Origin: Hymenobacter glacialis
Lineage (GTDB): Bacteria; Bacteroidota; Bacteroidia; Cytophagales; Hymenobacteraceae
NCBI RefSeq assembly: GCF_001816165.1
Contig: NZ_MDZC01000046.1
Location: forward strand, 1-64,000
DNA length: 64,000 nucleotides
Direction of reading: 5' to 3'
Shown: piece after piece, positions 31,977 to 41,012 of the stretch
How the letters are laid out: every line of letters begins with the position of its first letter
Numbering within the stretch: position 1 is the stretch's first letter
Made by a program: the position numbers and the translations under genes
Notes under the pieces: model-generated
What the model saw: only the letters and a program-made list of their open reading frames with translations
What the model was told of the DNA's origin: nothing
The model's database searches: none

Positions 31977-33575
31977 CTACGAGCTACACGACAGCGTAGC
32001 GCAGCCGGGCATGTCCCAGGCCCAATCAGGCCGTTTTGCGGCCAGCTCCTCGTGTTCGGGTTGCTCGTCAAAAGGTTTTTTCAAAACTTCGAGCAGCGTG
32101 TGCAGGTAGGTAAGGTCGCCTTTTTCGGCGGCTTCAATGGCCTTTTGGGCAATGTAGTTCCGCAGCACGTACTTGGGATTGGCAGCCAGCATGCGGGCCT
32201 TGATTGCTTCGGGAGTGCTGCTTTCCTGGCGCAGGCGGGGCAGGTAGCGGTGCAGCCAGTCCAGCAGCGGCGTGTGGGCTGGGTTGGGCAGCGGGGTGTA
32301 AGATGCCGCTGCCAGAAGCTCCTGGAAACGGTCTTGCTCCTGCTCGGGCGCAGCAAGTAGCGCGGGCGCAGTATGCGAGAGCTGACGGAAGAAAATGGTC
32401 ATGTCCACTTCGGAGGTGGCCAGCGCATCTAGCAGGCTCTGTATCAACTTGCTATCGGCCTCAGCGCTGTCGGGCGTGAGGCCCAGCTTCTTTAGCAGTA
32501 TTCCCTGGCGGGTACGCTCAAACGTGGCCCTGTACAAATCCAGGCCTGGGCGCAACTGCTCGATATCCGGAATCAGCAGCGCGAGGGCCTCGGCCAGGCG
32601 GGCGAGGTTCCAGAGGGCCACCTGCGGCTGCTGGCCGAAGGCGTACCGCCGGTGGCCAAAGTCGGTGGTGTTGGGCGTCCAGGCGAGGTCGTAAGGCTCC
32701 AGCCAGCCGTAAGGGCCGTAGTCAATGGTGAGGCCCAGGATGGACATGTTGTCGGTGTTCATCACGCCGTGCACAAAGCCCACGCTCATCCAGTGGGCCA
32801 CCATCAGGGCGGTGCGGCGGCAGATTTCCTCGTACCACTTCACGTAAACTTCGGCCGACGGAGTGCCCAGCTCAGGGTAGAAGTGGGTAATAACGTAGTC
32901 GGCCAGTGCGCGCAGGTTGTCGAGCTCGCCAGCCGCGACCATCATCTGGAAATTGCCGAAGCGGACGAACGTGGGCGCCACACGGCACACAATGGCGCCG
33001 GGCTCGGCCTTGGGGTTGCCGTCGTAAAACATGTCGCGCACCACTACGTCGCCAGTGCCGGCCAGGCTCAGGGCCCGGGTGGTGGGCACGCCCAGGTAGT
33101 GCATGGCCTCGCTGCACAAAAACTCGCGAATGGAGGAACGGAGCACGGCCCGGCCATCGGCACGGCGGGAGTAGGGCGTGGGCCCGGCCCCCTTTAGTTG
33201 CAGCTCCCAGGAGCTGCCATCGGTGGCTTTGAGCTCGCCCAGCGAAATGGCGCGCCCATCGCCCAGCTGCCCGGCCCAGTTGCCAAACTGGTGGCCCGCG
33301 TAGCGCGCCGCAAACGGCTTCATGGTGCCGGTGACGAGGTTGCCAGCCAGTACGTCCACGCTGGGGCCGCGCTCGGCGGGCTGGGCCAGACCCAGAAGTT
33401 GGCCCAGGTCTGAAGACCAAGCCAGCAAATGCGGGTCGGCCACGGGGGTGGGGTTAATGCGGGAATAGGTGTAGCCGGGTACCTGGCGGGGGCGGGCATC
33501 GGGGGCGACTTCACCACGCAATTCATCGACGAGGGTGTTGGTAAAATCGGCTTCGTGGAGGTGTTGGGAAGACAT
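31977..33575 (-). CDS. selO: Protein adenylyltransferase SelO (YdiU family)
   Basis: A 532-residue pseudokinase-fold enzyme that transfers AMP to Ser/Thr/Tyr of target proteins (AMPylation) and helps redox homeostasis. Family blocks: KPFAARYAGHQFGNWAGQLG (about 85-105), ELQLKGAGPTPYSRRADGRAVLRSS, and VHGVMNTDNMSILGLTIDYGPYG with the catalytic Asn and Asp. The protein ends SCSS, so a Cys occupies the antepenultimate position where animal SelO has selenocysteine. The start at 33575 (MSSQHLHEADFTNTLVDEL) was chosen by family length. Confidence 0.93.
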   Translation of the reverse strand: MSSQHLHEADFTNTLVDELRGEVAPDARPRQVPGYTYSRINPTPVADPHLLAWSSDLGQLLGLAQPAERGPSVDVLAGNLVTGTMKPFAARYAGHQFGNWAGQLGDGRAISLGELKATDGSSWELQLKGAGPTPYSRRADGRAVLRSSIREFLCSEAMHYLGVPTTRALSLAGTGDVVVRDMFYDGNPKAEPGAIVCRVAPTFVRFGNFQMMVAAGELDNLRALADYVITHFYPELGTPSAEVYVKWYEEICRRTALMVAHWMSVGFVHGVMNTDNMSILGLTIDYGPYGWLEPYDLAWTPNTTDFGHRRYAFGQQPQVALWNLARLAEALALLIPDIEQLRPGLDLYRATFERTRQGILLKKLGLTPDSAEADSKLIQSLLDALATSEVDMTIFFRQLSHTAPALLAAPEQEQDRFQELLAAASYTPLPNPAHTPLLDWLHRYLPRLRQESSTPEAIKARMLAANPKYVLRNYIAQKAIEAAEKGDLTYLHTLLEVLKKPFDEQPEHEELAAKRPDWAWDMPGCATLSCSS

Positions 33576-33715
33576 GGGTTTTTCAGGGTGCATGGGTTTG
33601 GGATAAACCGCTATCAGAGGAAGGCGGTTCGGTGCGGGCTGTGCGCGCACCACTGGACGCGCGTTGACTCACCACTGCAAAACAGCAATTCAAATACCGT
33701 TTTTTCACTGCGGCG

Positions 33716-35550
33716 CTACTTCCCGCGCCGCCCTTTAGGCTTTGGTTTTTCCGTTGGTAACTCTGCCGGGGGCAGCAGGCCGGCCGCGCGCAGGGCATCG
33801 CGCAGGCCGTGCAGGGTGCGGAACTCCTCGCGCAGCTCGCCGGCCAGGCGCAGCACGGGGCTCGGTGAGGCGGGGGCGCGGCGCGGCGCGTGGTGGCCAG
33901 CCAGCTGGCCAGGCGCTGGTAGAGCACGTGGCCGCGCTTGGCGTTGGCGCGGCCGGCCAGGTAGGCGGGCAGGCGGGTTTCCAGCTCCAGCATCAGCGGC
34001 AGTGGGTTGAGGGCGGCGAGGCGGGCCAGGGCGCGGTCCATGTCATCGAGGCGGCTCACGCTCAGCCATTCCAGGCCCAGCACAAACTCGCGCAGGGCGT
34101 TGGGGTCACCTTGCTGGGCCAGTAGGTCGGCGGCAAAGGCTACGCCGTGCAGGCTGGCGCGGGCGCTGCCCACGGCAGCCTGCACGAATCCTGCCATCTC
34201 GGCCGTGCTCAGCAGCGGGCGTAGCAGCGCAAAGTCGGGGAGGCTGTGATTGGCCAGGGCGCGGTGGCGCAGGGCGGCGCGGTAGAGAACGGGAGCGGTT
34301 TCGGGAGTAAAGGTGTCGAGAACGATGCCACCAAAGCGGTCAGGCCAAGTGGCGAATGCTTTTTCGGCCGTGCGTAGGCGAGCGGGTGCATCACCCTGGC
34401 TGTGGTAAAAGTACAGAAGCTGCTGGGCAACATCGGCATTGGTGGGCAGCAGGGTTTCGGCGGCGGCGGCCCAGGCGGCATCGTCGGCCAGGGTGCGGGC
34501 GGTGTGCAGGGTGAGGTGGGTGCGGGCTGCGGGGCTGAGTTTGGCCTTTTGAAGGGCTTCGGCGAGTTGGGGGGCGGCACCGGCATCAGCGGCAAAGGCC
34601 AGCAGCAGGGGCAGCCAGCTTTCCTCGAAGTTGGTCCATTGACCGGGTGGGTTGGCCAGGTAATCGCCGAGCCAGTGGAGGGCAGCGGCCAGCTCGGCGG
34701 GGGGCAGCACGGCGGCCAGCAGCACCTGGGGCCAGCCGGCGGCTTGCAGGTCGGTTTCCCAACGTTCGAGCACGTCGGTGCCGTAGTCGCCGAAGATGCC
34801 AAAGTCATCAAGCGCCGGCTCTTCCACCTGAAAAATGGCCAGGCTGGCGGTAGCCCAGTAGCGCAGGGCCAGTACCAGCTGCCCGGCGCGGGCCAGGCCC
34901 AGCAGCTCCCGCACGAAGGGTTCGAGCTCGGTACTAATTTCCTCCAGCCCGGCAGTGTAGAGGCCGTTGCCCTCGTCGTAGGCATCGTAGGCCTGGCTTT
35001 GCTCCCAAAAATCCTCATCAAAGACCATCGCGCTGAGCGTGTCGGTGAGGCGTTCGGCCAGGGTGTTAAGCAGGTCGGCAGGCGTAACAGAGGGCGTAGC
35101 GGACGGAACTGGGGCCGCCCCGAACGCCACAAACTGCCGGGCCAGGTCGTCGCTCTTACTCAGGGCCTGGTGCAGAAAACGCAGCTTATCGATTTCGGGA
35201 AAGGCGGCCCAGGCGGCGGCCAGAGCCGGGACAAGAGCATCGGTAGGTTCACCGGCAACAGTGGCGACGGGCGATAGCGAGGCGCCGTAGGTATCAATAA
35301 TGGCCAGCCCCAGCGCCACGCAGTGCTTGCAGATGCCCTCAAAATCATAGGGACAGTCGCAGCTGAATTCTATGTCGCCGCTGGCCAGCCAAGCCATTGT
35401 GTTGTAGGGGTAGGTGCCTTTTACGCGGGCCAGGAAGCGGGTAGGGCCGGGACGTTCCAGTTTTTTTACCGCGCCAGCCTCGTATAGGTCCTGGCCCCGG
35501 TCGAATACTTTGTCGGTGGCGAGGCCGCGCAGGGTTTGGCGGGTAAGCAT
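33716..35550 (-). CDS. SWIM zinc-finger protein, with apparent frameshift near 33872-33876
   Basis: Large protein with an N-terminal SWIM zinc finger (CDCPYDFEGICKHCVALGL, about residues 68-86) and a long Ala/Leu-rich alpha-helical body; such proteins are often linked to DNA or SNF2-type helicases. The start is the ATG at 35550 (MLTRQTLRGLATDKVF). The original frame runs on to 33583, but after about codon 558 it turns into Cys/Pro/Arg-rich nonsense (APCCAWPASCARSSAP). The -1 frame from that point reads GELREEFRTLHGLRDALRA...PKPKGRRGK and stops at 33716, a convincing native end. The shift sits at a run of five G (33872-33876 on +), consistent with loss of one base. It could be a sequencing error or a real mutation. 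Confidence 0.78.
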
Positions 35551-35583
35551 GGATAGGTGCTGGTTAAGTAGTTCGTGCGGCCG

Positions 35584-35640
35584 AAAAACCTCACCCCCAA
35601 CCCCTCTCCCCAAGAGAGGGGAGCCGGATAAAAGGTTTTT
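35584..35640. repeat. CCTCACCCCCAACCCCTCTCC repeat with hairpin
   Basis: CCCCTCTC and GAGAGGGG form a hairpin; the outer AAAAACCT/AGGTTTTT arms (35584-35591, 35633-35640) close it. It is a relative of the repeat at 36563-36730 and lies between the esterase and SWIM genes. Confidence 0.75.
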
Positions 35641-35674
35641 TTAAATCCTAAACGAATCAAAAATACAGGAGTAG

Positions 35675-36541
35675 CTAGAGGGTGGCCCCGTTGGCTTTCA
35701 GCACCAAGTGCAAAAACAGCACTTGGTAGGGCAGCGCGTTCTGCCAGTAGTCCCAGGTGTGGGCGCCGGGGCGCTCGGTGTAGTCGTGCGGGGTGTGGTT
35801 GTAGAGCAGCCGGCGGTGTACTTCGCGGTTAATATCGATAAGGCCGTCGTCTACGCCACAGTCAATGAGCAGGGGCAGGTTGTTGCGCTGCATTAAGTCC
35901 GTCAGGTTCACCACCGAGTTAGCGCTGAAACGCTCGGGGTTAGCGGTTTCGGAGCCGAGGACGGGCGCCCAGAGCTGGGCGCGTTGCGCTGCGGCTTCGG
36001 GAGTGAGCTTGCGGTTTTTGGTCTGCAAATCGAGGGCACCGCTCATGCTGCCGGCGGCGCAGTACAGGTCGGGATGGCGGGCCGAGAGGTAGAGCGCGCC
36101 GTGGCCGCCCATCGACAGGCCGCTGATAACGCGGCCCTTGCGGTCGCGAATGGTGCGGTAGGTTTGGTCGATTTTGGGAATAACCTCCTTAGTCAGGTAA
36201 GTTTCGAATTGGCTGCCGGGGTTCACGGGGCTGTCGAGGTAAAAGGCAAAGGTTTCGCCTTCGGGCAGCACGATAATCAGGTTATACTGGTCGGCCAGGC
36301 GGTGCACCAGCTGTTTGTCGGCGGGGCTTTTCAGCCAGTCGGCAAAGTGGCCGTAGGCGCCGTGTAGCAGGTAGAGGACGGGGTAGCTGGCTTTTTTATT
36401 CTTGGCATAAGAAGCGGGCAACACCACCGCGGCGCGGTAGGTCTTGTTCATGGCCGCGCTGGGAATGGCCACAGTGTCTACTCTGGCGGCGTGGGCGGTG
36501 AGGGCGGTGGTGAGCAGAAAAAGGGCGAGGATGATGCGCAT
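35675..36541 (-). CDS. Exported alpha/beta-hydrolase esterase (esterase D/PF00756 family)
   Basis: A 288-residue exported esterase. The start at 36541 (MRIILALFLLTTALTAHAA) gives a signal peptide cut near residue 19. Strand/loop LYLLHGAYGHFADWLK holds the oxyanion region. The nucleophile Ser sits in ISGLSMGGHGALYLS (GxSxG as GLSMG). Asp and His are likely in CGVDDGLID and PGAHTWDYW. It resembles the tributyrin esterase/S-formylglutathione hydrolase-like exported group of Bacteroidota. The substrate is unknown. Repeats flank it on both sides. Confidence 0.9.
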   Translation of the reverse strand: MRIILALFLLTTALTAHAARVDTVAIPSAAMNKTYRAAVVLPASYAKNKKASYPVLYLLHGAYGHFADWLKSPADKQLVHRLADQYNLIIVLPEGETFAFYLDSPVNPGSQFETYLTKEVIPKIDQTYRTIRDRKGRVISGLSMGGHGALYLSARHPDLYCAAGSMSGALDLQTKNRKLTPEAAAQRAQLWAPVLGSETANPERFSANSVVNLTDLMQRNNLPLLIDCGVDDGLIDINREVHRRLLYNHTPHDYTERPGAHTWDYWQNALPYQVLFLHLVLKANGATL

Positions 36542-36562
36542 GAGTAGGACTGTTTTGGTTTC

Positions 36563-36730
36563 GGCTGGCGTCAACCTCACCCCCTGACCCCCTCTCCAAA
36601 AAAGAGGGGGCACCGGCTCGTGAGGACGATTATCCAACTGAAAGCATATAAGAGCAATTCCGGTGCCCCCTCTTTTTTGGAGAGGGGGTCAGGGGGTGAG
36701 GTTGACGAGAGGGGTGAGGTTGACGCCAGC
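36563..36730. repeat. Long inverted repeat, CCTCACCCCCTGACCCCCTC family
   Basis: Arms of about 52 bases (from GGCTGGCGTCAACC at 36563, and its complement ending at 36730) enclose a 44-base AT-richer centre. The right arm contains an extra tandem copy of about 18 bases (TTGACGAGAGGGGTGAGG). The inner part of each arm folds on itself (CCCCTC...GAGGGGG). It lies between aspA and the esterase gene, both on the minus strand. Confidence 0.85.
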
Positions 36731-36734
36731 CGAA

Positions 36735-38141
36735 CTACTGAATAAACACTGGCCGAATCAAATTCTCAAACGTGAAAATCTCGTCCCACTTTTCCTGCGT
36801 CAGGAGCCCGCGTTCCTTTACGGCGATGTCGTGCACGGTTTTGCCGGTGGCCAGGGCTTCTTTCGCAATGCCGGCCGATGCCTCGTAGCCGATAACGGGG
36901 TTGAGCTGGGTGACGATGCCGATGCTGTTGCGCACCATTTGCTCGGCGTGGGCCACGTTGGCGGTGATGCCCACCACGCATTTGTCGCGCAGGGTGCGGC
37001 AGGCATTGGTCATGTAGCTGATGCTGGTGAACAGGGCGAAGCTGATAACCGGCTCCATCACGTTGAGCTGCAACTGACCGGCTTCGGCGGCCATGGTCAC
37101 CGTGAGGTCGGCCCCAATGACGTAGAAGGCCGTCTGGTTCACCACTTCCGGAATCACGGGGTTCACCTTGCCGGGCATGATGCTGGAGCCGGGCTGCAGG
37201 GCGGGCAGGTTGATTTCGTTGATGCCAGTGCGCGGGCCGGAGGAAAGCAGGCGCAGGTCGTTGCAGATTTTGGAGAGCTTCACGGCCGTGCGCTTGAGCA
37301 CGCCGGATAGCTGCACGTAGGCGCCGGTGTCGTAAGTGGCCTCAAAAAGGTCGCCGGCCAGCACCAGATTCAGGTCCGTGATGGTGCGCAGTTGCTCGGT
37401 TACGAGCTCAGGGTAGCCAGCGGGCGAGTTTACGCGCGAACCGATGGCGGTGGCGCCCATGTTGATTTCGTTGATAAGGCGCCGTGAATCGTCGATGCGC
37501 AGCAGCTCCTCGCGCAGGTTGGTGGCGAAGGCCTTAAACTCGTCGCCCATGCTCATGGGCACGGCGTCCTGCAGCTGGGTACGGCCCATTTTGAGCACGT
37601 TGCGGAATTCATCGCCCTTGGCCGCGAAGGCTTCGGCCAGCGCGCCCAGGGTTTCGCGGTAGCCCACCAGCTTGTTGTTGAGGGCAATGCGGAAAGCCGT
37701 GGGGTAGGCGTCGTTGGTACTTTGGGAGCAGTTGACGTGGTTGTTGGGGTGGCAGAAATCGTACGCGCCCTTCTGGTGGCCCAGGATTTCGAGCGCCACG
37801 TTGGCAATGACTTCGTTGGCGTTCATGTTCACCGACGTGCCGGCTCCGCCCTGAATCATGTCGGTCAGGAACTGGTCGTTGAACTCGCCGGCGGCCACCC
37901 GGTCGCAGGCGGCTACAATGGCATCGGCAATGGGTACGGGCAATACCCCAAGCTCCTTATTGGCCAGGGCTGCGCCCTTTTTCACGTACGCCAGCGCCTG
38001 CACAAACAGCGGTTCCGTGTTGATGGGGATGCCGGTGATGGAGAAGTTCTCCAGCGCGCGCAGCGTCTGGATGCCATAGTAAGCAGAGTCCGGCAGCTGG
38101 CGTTCGCCTAAAAAATCGTGTTCGGTGCGAAAATCATTCAT
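36735..38141 (-). CDS. aspA: Aspartate ammonia-lyase
   Basis: A 468-residue fumarase/aspartase superfamily enzyme that splits aspartate to fumarate and ammonia. The SS-loop signature GSSIMPGKVNPVIPEVV is near residue 318. QGGAGTSVNMNANEVIAN (about 97-114) and NPNNHVNCSQSTNDAYPTA are the other two conserved blocks; TSVNMN rather than fumarase TQSNMN supports aspartase. The length is normal. A TAnnTTTG box lies 56 bases upstream. Confidence 0.95.
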   Translation of the reverse strand: MNDFRTEHDFLGERQLPDSAYYGIQTLRALENFSITGIPINTEPLFVQALAYVKKGAALANKELGVLPVPIADAIVAACDRVAAGEFNDQFLTDMIQGGAGTSVNMNANEVIANVALEILGHQKGAYDFCHPNNHVNCSQSTNDAYPTAFRIALNNKLVGYRETLGALAEAFAAKGDEFRNVLKMGRTQLQDAVPMSMGDEFKAFATNLREELLRIDDSRRLINEINMGATAIGSRVNSPAGYPELVTEQLRTITDLNLVLAGDLFEATYDTGAYVQLSGVLKRTAVKLSKICNDLRLLSSGPRTGINEINLPALQPGSSIMPGKVNPVIPEVVNQTAFYVIGADLTVTMAAEAGQLQLNVMEPVISFALFTSISYMTNACRTLRDKCVVGITANVAHAEQMVRNSIGIVTQLNPVIGYEASAGIAKEALATGKTVHDIAVKERGLLTQEKWDEIFTFENLIRPVFIQ

Positions 38142-38196
38142 GAAACAGGGGGCGGGTGGGATGGTGGAGCTTGTACGATCAGCCAGTGGCGGCAGA

Positions 38197-38204
38197 CAAA
38201 CCTA
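38197..38204 (-). promoter_or_regulatory. Possible aspA -7 element
   Basis: Minus strand TAGGTTTG fits TAnnTTTG, 55 bases before the aspA start. No clear -33 box at the proper spacing. Confidence 0.4.
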
Positions 38205-38300
38205 CTGCCGGGCGCCGCAACGTATCGGGTTTGCGCTGTTCCTTTACGGCACTTGCCCGCCGGGCAAGGCATCCACACCACCGCTATTTCGCCCCGTTTG

Positions 38301-40058
38301 ATGAAATTTAACTACCTGCCTTTGCTGGCCCTAGCTGTGGTCAGCTGCTCGCCGGACGCCAAGTCCGGCGCCGACGCCTCTGCTGGCGCCGATGCCTGGT
38401 TTGACGCTTTCAAAGGCAACTTTATTGAAGCCTTGTGGAAGCAAAACCCGGAGTATGCCTCCAATCAGGGCTACCATAAGTACGATTCGCTGCTAGTGAT
38501 TCCCAACGCCGCCCAGCGCCAGCGCGACGCCGCTTTCTCCCAGAAATACCTGGCCGAAATGGGCACCTTCGCCCTCGACAGCCTTTCGCCCAATAACCAG
38601 ATTGACCTGCGCCTGCTCCGCAACGAGTTGCGTGCCAGCCGTTGGTACGCCGACACGCTCAAGAACTGGCAGTGGAACCCCGCCAGCTACAACCTGGGCG
38701 CCTCGGTGGGCGACTTGCTCAACGGCCGCTACTACCCGCTGGACCGCCGCCTGCGCAACATTTCCGACAAAATCAGCCACGCGGCCGACTACTACGCGGC
38801 CGCCAAAGCCAACCTGAGTACGCCCACCCGCGAGCACACGGAGCTGGCCATTAAGCAAAACGCCGGCGGACTGGCCGTATTCGGCGCCGCCCTGGCCGAT
38901 TCGGTGCGCAAATCCGGATTGAGCGAGGCGGAGAAAAAGACATTTGCCGACCGCGTGGCCGCCACCCGCGCCGCCGTGCAGGGCTACATGGACCACCTGA
39001 AATCCAATGTGCTGCCGGCCGGCAAGTTCCGCTCGTTCCGCATCGGCAAAACCTTCTACGACCAGAAATTTGCCTACGACATTCAGTCGCATTTCACGGC
39101 CACCGAGATATACGAGCAGGCCCTGCAGCACAAAACCGAGCTGCTGCACGACATGGGCCGCCGCGCCGCCCGCCTCTACCCCAAGTACTTCCCGGAGCAG
39201 GCCGCGCCCAAAGACACCCTGGCCCTGATTACGGCTGTTATCAACCAGCTCACCCTGAAACACGCGCCGCGCGAAGGCTTCGTGGATGCCGTAAAACGCC
39301 AGATTCCCACGTTGGTGGCCTTCGTAAACGATAAAAAGCTGCTCACCCAGGACCCCAGCAAGCCGCTGGTGGTGCGCGAAACTCCGCTCTACATGCGCGG
39401 GAGCGGCGCGGGAGCCAGTGTATCATCACCCGGCCCGTACGACACCGGGGCCAATACTTATTATAACGTGGAGCCCATTCCGGGGGAATGGACGCCGGCG
39501 CAAGCCGAAAGCTACCTGCGCGAATACAACGACTTCACGCTGCAGATTCTCAACATTCACGAAGCCATTCCCGGCCACTACACGCAGCTGGTGTATGCCA
39601 ACCGCTCGCCCTCGCTGGTGAAAAGCATTTTCGGCAACGGCGCCATGATTGAGGGCTGGGCCGTGTACGCCGAGCGCATGATGCTGGAAAACGGCTACGG
39701 CAACAACTCCGACGAAATGTGGCTGCTCTGGGACAAATGGAACATGCGCGTGACCCTCAACACCGTCATCGACCACATGATACAGGTAGACAACGCCAAG
39801 GAAAATGACATCGTGACCTTGCTACGCCGCGACGGTTTTCAGGAAGAAGCCGAAGCCCGCGGCAAGTGGCTGCGCGCCACCCTCAGCCAGGTGCAGCTCA
39901 GCAGCTACTTCACCGGCTACACCGAAATCTACGCGCTACGCGAAGAGCTAAAGAAGAACCAGGGAAAGGATTTCGACCTGAAAACCTTCCACGAAAAGTT
40001 TCTCAGCTACGGCAGCGCCCCGGTGAAATACATCCGGGAATTGATGCTGGCGAAGTAG
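38301..40058 (+). CDS. DUF885 lipoprotein (putative metallopeptidase)
   Basis: A 585-residue DUF885 protein. The start at 38301 (MKFNYLPLLALAVVSCSPD) gives a lipobox VVSC, so it is membrane-anchored. DUF885 proteins carry a zinc-peptidase-like HExxH variant. Here it is HEAIPGHYTQL at about residue 418, with downstream Glu in IEGWAVYAERMML, a pattern resembling M32/M3-type gluzincins. The protein is mostly alpha-helical. Peptidase activity is inferred from the motif and not shown for this gene. Confidence 0.9.
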   Translation: MKFNYLPLLALAVVSCSPDAKSGADASAGADAWFDAFKGNFIEALWKQNPEYASNQGYHKYDSLLVIPNAAQRQRDAAFSQKYLAEMGTFALDSLSPNNQIDLRLLRNELRASRWYADTLKNWQWNPASYNLGASVGDLLNGRYYPLDRRLRNISDKISHAADYYAAAKANLSTPTREHTELAIKQNAGGLAVFGAALADSVRKSGLSEAEKKTFADRVAATRAAVQGYMDHLKSNVLPAGKFRSFRIGKTFYDQKFAYDIQSHFTATEIYEQALQHKTELLHDMGRRAARLYPKYFPEQAAPKDTLALITAVINQLTLKHAPREGFVDAVKRQIPTLVAFVNDKKLLTQDPSKPLVVRETPLYMRGSGAGASVSSPGPYDTGANTYYNVEPIPGEWTPAQAESYLREYNDFTLQILNIHEAIPGHYTQLVYANRSPSLVKSIFGNGAMIEGWAVYAERMMLENGYGNNSDEMWLLWDKWNMRVTLNTVIDHMIQVDNAKENDIVTLLRRDGFQEEAEARGKWLRATLSQVQLSSYFTGYTEIYALREELKKNQGKDFDLKTFHEKFLSYGSAPVKYIRELMLAK

Positions 40059-40079
40059 GGGCAGGACTCTGGAACCATA

Positions 40080-40195
40080 AAACCCGTCTGTCATCCTGAG
40101 CTTGCGAAGGACCTTATCGCGTTTGAACTATACTTGTTCAATGAAATTCCCTTCGTGCTAAGGTCCTTCGCAAGCTCAGGATGACAGACGGGTTT
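40080..40195. repeat. Palindromic repeat, GTCATCCTGAGC family (copy 5, perfect)
   Basis: Two 37-base arms (40080-40116 and 40159-40195) are perfect inverted copies around a 42-base AT-rich centre. They include CTGTCATCCTGAGCTTGCG and AAGGACCTTA. It lies between the DUF885 and YdcF genes and can serve as a terminator. Confidence 0.92.
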
Positions 40196-40231
40196 TGACT
40201 GCTCAAACCGCCCATTATTCAACCTCTGCCC

Positions 40232-40999
40232 TTGTTTTTCCTGCTCTCAAAAGTCCTGGATTTCGTACTGCTGCCCACGGTATGGCTGCTGGTGCTGCTG
40301 GTAGCCGCGCTGGTGGCCCGGCAACCGCGCCGGAAGCGGCAGTGGCTGGTGGCCGCGCTGGTGGTTTTCCTGCTCAGCACAAATACTGCTTTGGTAAACG
40401 AGGCGATGCTGGCCTGGGAACGGCCGCCGGTGCCCTTAGCCGCGTTGCCTGCACAGGCCGACGCCGCCGTGCTGCTCACGGGCATTACGGGCGTCAACAA
40501 GTCGCCGCACGACCGGGTTTATCTGGGCCAGGGCGCCGACCGCCTCACCCACGCCCTGTGGCTGTACCGCGCCGGTCGCGTCCGGCGCATCATCATCTCC
40601 GGCGGCTCGGGCGCCCTCCTCCGCAAAGCCCACACCGAGGCCGACGACCTGGCCACGTTGCTCCGCCTAACCGGCGTGCCGGCCCGCGACCTGCTAATTG
40701 AGGAACAGAGCCGCAATACCCACGAAAACGCCCATTACACCAAAGAGCTGCTGGCCCAGCACCCCGATATAAAGTCGTTGGTGCTGGTTACCTCCGCGTT
40801 CCATCAGCGGCGGGCCATGGGCTGTTTTGAGAAGGTTGGCCTGCATCCCGTAGCCTTCCCCGCCGGCTACCGCAGCTCCGACCGGCTCGCCACCCTAGAA
40901 TATTGGCTGCTGCCCAGCCCCGGCGCCATGCAGGAGTTCAGCGTGCTGGTGCACGAGGTAGCCGGCTGGCTGACATACCGGCTCCTGGGCTACCTGTAG
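40232..40999 (+). CDS. YdcF/SanA-like DUF218 membrane protein
   Basis: A 255-residue DUF218 protein. A TTG start at 40232 leads into two membrane helices (about residues 3-30 and 36-55). The DUF218 domain (about 75-230) follows: AAVLLTGITG, RIIISGGSGALLRK, LLIEEQSRNTHENA, LVLVTSAFHQRRAM. These are the typical GGG/Asn-Thr-x-Glu-Asn and SAxHxxR motifs. Members affect envelope integrity or bind SAM-like ligands; the role is not settled. The start codon is less certain than the rest. Confidence 0.85.
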   Translation: MFFLLSKVLDFVLLPTVWLLVLLVAALVARQPRRKRQWLVAALVVFLLSTNTALVNEAMLAWERPPVPLAALPAQADAAVLLTGITGVNKSPHDRVYLGQGADRLTHALWLYRAGRVRRIIISGGSGALLRKAHTEADDLATLLRLTGVPARDLLIEEQSRNTHENAHYTKELLAQHPDIKSLVLVTSAFHQRRAMGCFEKVGLHPVAFPAGYRSSDRLATLEYWLLPSPGAMQEFSVLVHEVAGWLTYRLLGYL

Positions 41000-41012
41000 C
41001 GGAACTTCCGGG

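Noticed and set aside
33583..33716. The zero-frame tail of the SWIM protein as true coding sequence
   Set aside because: It is Cys/Pro/Ser-rich nonsense. The -1 frame gives a natural end at 33716.
36541..36637. A longer N-terminus for the esterase
   Set aside because: It is translated repeat (PLFWRGGQGV). The signal peptide begins at 36541.
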